Shown: one piece after another, positions 61,681 through 64,000 of the stretch
Position numbering within the stretch: the first letter of the stretch is position 1
How the letters are laid out: every line of letters begins with the position of its first letter
DNA from: Liolophura sinensis
Taxonomy: Eukaryota; Mollusca; Polyplacophora; Chitonida; Chitonidae
DNA length: 64,000 bases
Direction: 5' to 3'
Assembly (NCBI RefSeq): GCF_032854445.1
Contig: NC_088304.1
Location: 14,769,704-14,833,703, forward strand
The notes under the pieces: generated by a model
Told to the model about the DNA's origin: nothing
The model's input: only the letters and a program-made list of their open reading frames with translations
Databases searched by the model: none
Program-made: the position numbers and the translations under genes

Positions 61681-64000
61681 AGTATCTGGATGTAAATTGA
61701 CACGAGGCCAGATTTCACCATTTATATGTGTCACCATTTACCAATCATCACACTGTCGTCGCGGCTCTGGGATAACTCTCTGTTTGAGTATTTAATGTTA
61801 TGGCATACACCTACTTAGATGTGTTAATGTTTTTATTCAGAAGAAGCACTCCATAAAATGCATCATTTTTATCCCACTCGGCCCTCAGCCTCTTCCAGAC
61901 GTACTATGGCTGCAATACTTCCACAGAGTATGACGTTGAGACATGCGCTTTCATTGCAAGTGACCCTAGGTGTCATTTCGATCGGTTTCGGCGTGAAACT
62001 TCATGTGCGATTATTTTTCTCAAATTTTCGCTTCACTCACGTTACAGATTAATTTAAAAGAAGAACTACAGTGGCACATTGCATTTTTATGGCATGACAT
62101 ATTTTAGGTAGCAAAACGGACGGCTATATCGTTTGACAGCATGACTAACCATTGTTCATAATGTTGTGTCGCATTGGATGGATGTCCCAAGGCCACGAGG
62201 AAGTGAGATGGCCTTTGCCACAAATTCCCAACTCACCGACGGGTCATAGCTTTTGTCTAGGCCACAATACCGTGACTCTGCCTGGTACTGTTTTTGACGA
62301 GAAACTGCGAGATTCTCGCGCTCTCGCACGCGACAAAAATTGCACCTACACTCAGAATTTGTCCTTTCCCATGGCTGCACAGGGACTTCACTCTGGAGAA
62401 CCTATTGAGGACCAGGTTAGATGAAGGTAATGTCACTGTTTCTTACGATTGTTATTTGTTACCATGTTAACTAATGACTGAGACAATTAATGAATTCAAT
62501 TTGGCTGAGATTATCACCTTCACCTAAATAAGAAAAAAACATATACAAGATATGTTTAGTGACTGAACATCTCCATATTTACAAATACATGTAGGTCAAC
62601 CATAGACTGTGAAAACAATTAGTCACAATAGAATTGTTCATTTCATGTTGATTAATGAAATACTGGGACATACACTCTTTTAGGTCCTTATGATTTAATG
62701 CAGATATGATTTTTTGTCAATGCTGTTCCATGTGAAGATCAGATTTGAAAACAAAACGTTGTTTATCTCTCCTTGAGTGGAACACATTTCCGGGTTTAAA
62801 TATAAACTCAACCAGCCTGGCGAACACCAGAATAGTCACGATGGCAGGATGACAGAGTATAAATAACACTGGATTTCCTCCGAAAATTAATCGCAAAGAA
62901 AAACAAACATCGTCTTGTATGATAACCAGCGACAAAAGTAGCTTCCCCATTTTTGAGCGTGTGGGGGGGGCTTCTCTTTAAGAGGGGAAAAGGCTATGGA
63001 GGAGAGGCGTCATAACATTTTGTCATAGGTTATCTTAAATTTAGAGGCCTTACTCCCAAGCAGTTAACGTTTAACGTTATTCCAAACCCAATAGACGGCA
63101 TGCGTTGGACAATGTCAAACATGTATAGTATGCACTTCAATGCCAAGCGGATAGAACAAGTACATATACGGCACTCTCTCCTGAAAACCCTACTAGGAAT
63201 CCGGAGAATATTAAAACGACTGTAAGGACGCCAAATGATAAACTGGTACACAGAATGACAAATATACGAAAAAACAAATAGGAATCAAGCATGATCAGTA
63301 ATAAGATTCACTTATTCGAGGACACCCTGCATTATGGTGGGAGAAAATCGGAAAATCGGGGAACCACGGCCTCAGGTCGCTGGCAATTCTTTCCACGTAC
63401 GACTGGCGAGGGAGCCAGCATGAGCTGGACGTATTGGTTAATACTACATGGTTATGTAGTTGGACAAAGATGTACATAGACCTCTTCTGGCGATGCAAGA
63501 AATCACCCGAGCACACTTGAATGAAAAGCATGCCAGTGATATTTAGAGGAAACATGTACCATTCAAGTTACAGTTAGTAGCAAGGCTACCAAAGAGCTCG
63601 CCTGTGGGAGACACATGGAGGCAAAAATTCAGCTCCATACATAAAGTAATGAAAATTTACCTTACCAGGAATTCCAATACAAATAGAACGTGGTGGACAT
63701 GAATTTTATAATTTTCAGTGATTAACACACACGTAGGACAGCAACCGTGAAACATCACCTTCATGTTAATTATTCATTCATTCATGTGAATGTGATTATG
63801 AATGTAAATGTTTCGCTATACACATATGAAACATTTACCTGAACTCTGGTTCTAACGCCGAACAGCTGGAGAAAATAGTGAATTTTGTAATTGCGATGTA
63901 CATGTATCCAAAACCAGAGCTCAATACACACAGTACTTAAATTTTTAAAATACAGCCCCTGACGTTTGCCTTAACATTGCTTGCCGTGTTATTGGGTGTC

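Larger units (their letters stand above)
47212..64000 (-). repeat. Right arm of large inverted duplication
   Basis: Reverse-complement partner of the left arm, carrying Mx copy B. It runs off the right edge. It differs from the left arm by minisatellite lengths, a ~0.9 kb insertion at 60758-61680, and absence of the SINE found at 5752-6005 in the left arm. Confidence 0.9.

Overview
This is a eukaryotic window with GT-AG introns, AT-rich spacers, many minisatellites and tRNA-derived SINE copies. The SINE body (gattggtgttttacgccgta... on one side, a tRNA-like head with TGGCTCAGTCGG on the other) resembles repeats I associate with mollusc genomes. Together with an invertebrate Mx-type dynamin and KY/hillarin-type genes this suggests a mollusc. 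The phylum is an inference (moderate confidence) and the species is not identified.

Layout. The window is dominated by a large inverted duplication. The left arm (about 2250-20287, + strand) and right arm (about 47212-64000, - strand, running off the window) each carry one copy of an Mx-like dynamin-superfamily GTPase gene. The copies point towards each other, tail to tail. Copy A (exons 990 to 18874) lacks its first exons, including the P-loop, which lie left of the window. Copy B (exons 56593 down to 48405) lacks its first exons to the right. Exons are well conserved between the arms. Introns differ by indels, minisatellite copy number, an arm-A-specific SINE and an arm-B-specific 0.9 kb insertion. 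A small foldback (MITE-like) element sits at the inner tip of both arms.

The ~27 kb spacer (20288-47211) holds a family of genes (named K0-K4 here) for a KY/hillarin-type transglutaminase-like protein. K0-K3 lie on the - strand as a direct tandem array with a ~5.8 kb period. K4 lies on the + strand, head to head with K3. K2 and K3 have six intact exons each (467 codons from the first in-frame ATG). K1 has lost its start codons and carries a frameshift. K0 keeps only exons 1, 3 and 4. K4 has a retroelement-like SGNH-domain insertion in its 5' region, three damaged splice sites and no exon 5. In every copy that can be read, the Cys-His-Asp triad of the transglutaminase fold is replaced (Arg or Gly / Asn / Asn), so the family looks like a pseudo-transglutaminase. 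The N-terminus is a strongly basic peptide.

How the parts may work together. Mx proteins are antiviral dynamin-like GTPases in vertebrates, and the region between the two Mx copies is a rapidly duplicating gene array. A shared role in defence is possible, but it rests on position only. Several intronic minisatellites begin exactly at splice junctions of the Mx genes and look as if they were seeded by the splice-site sequence.
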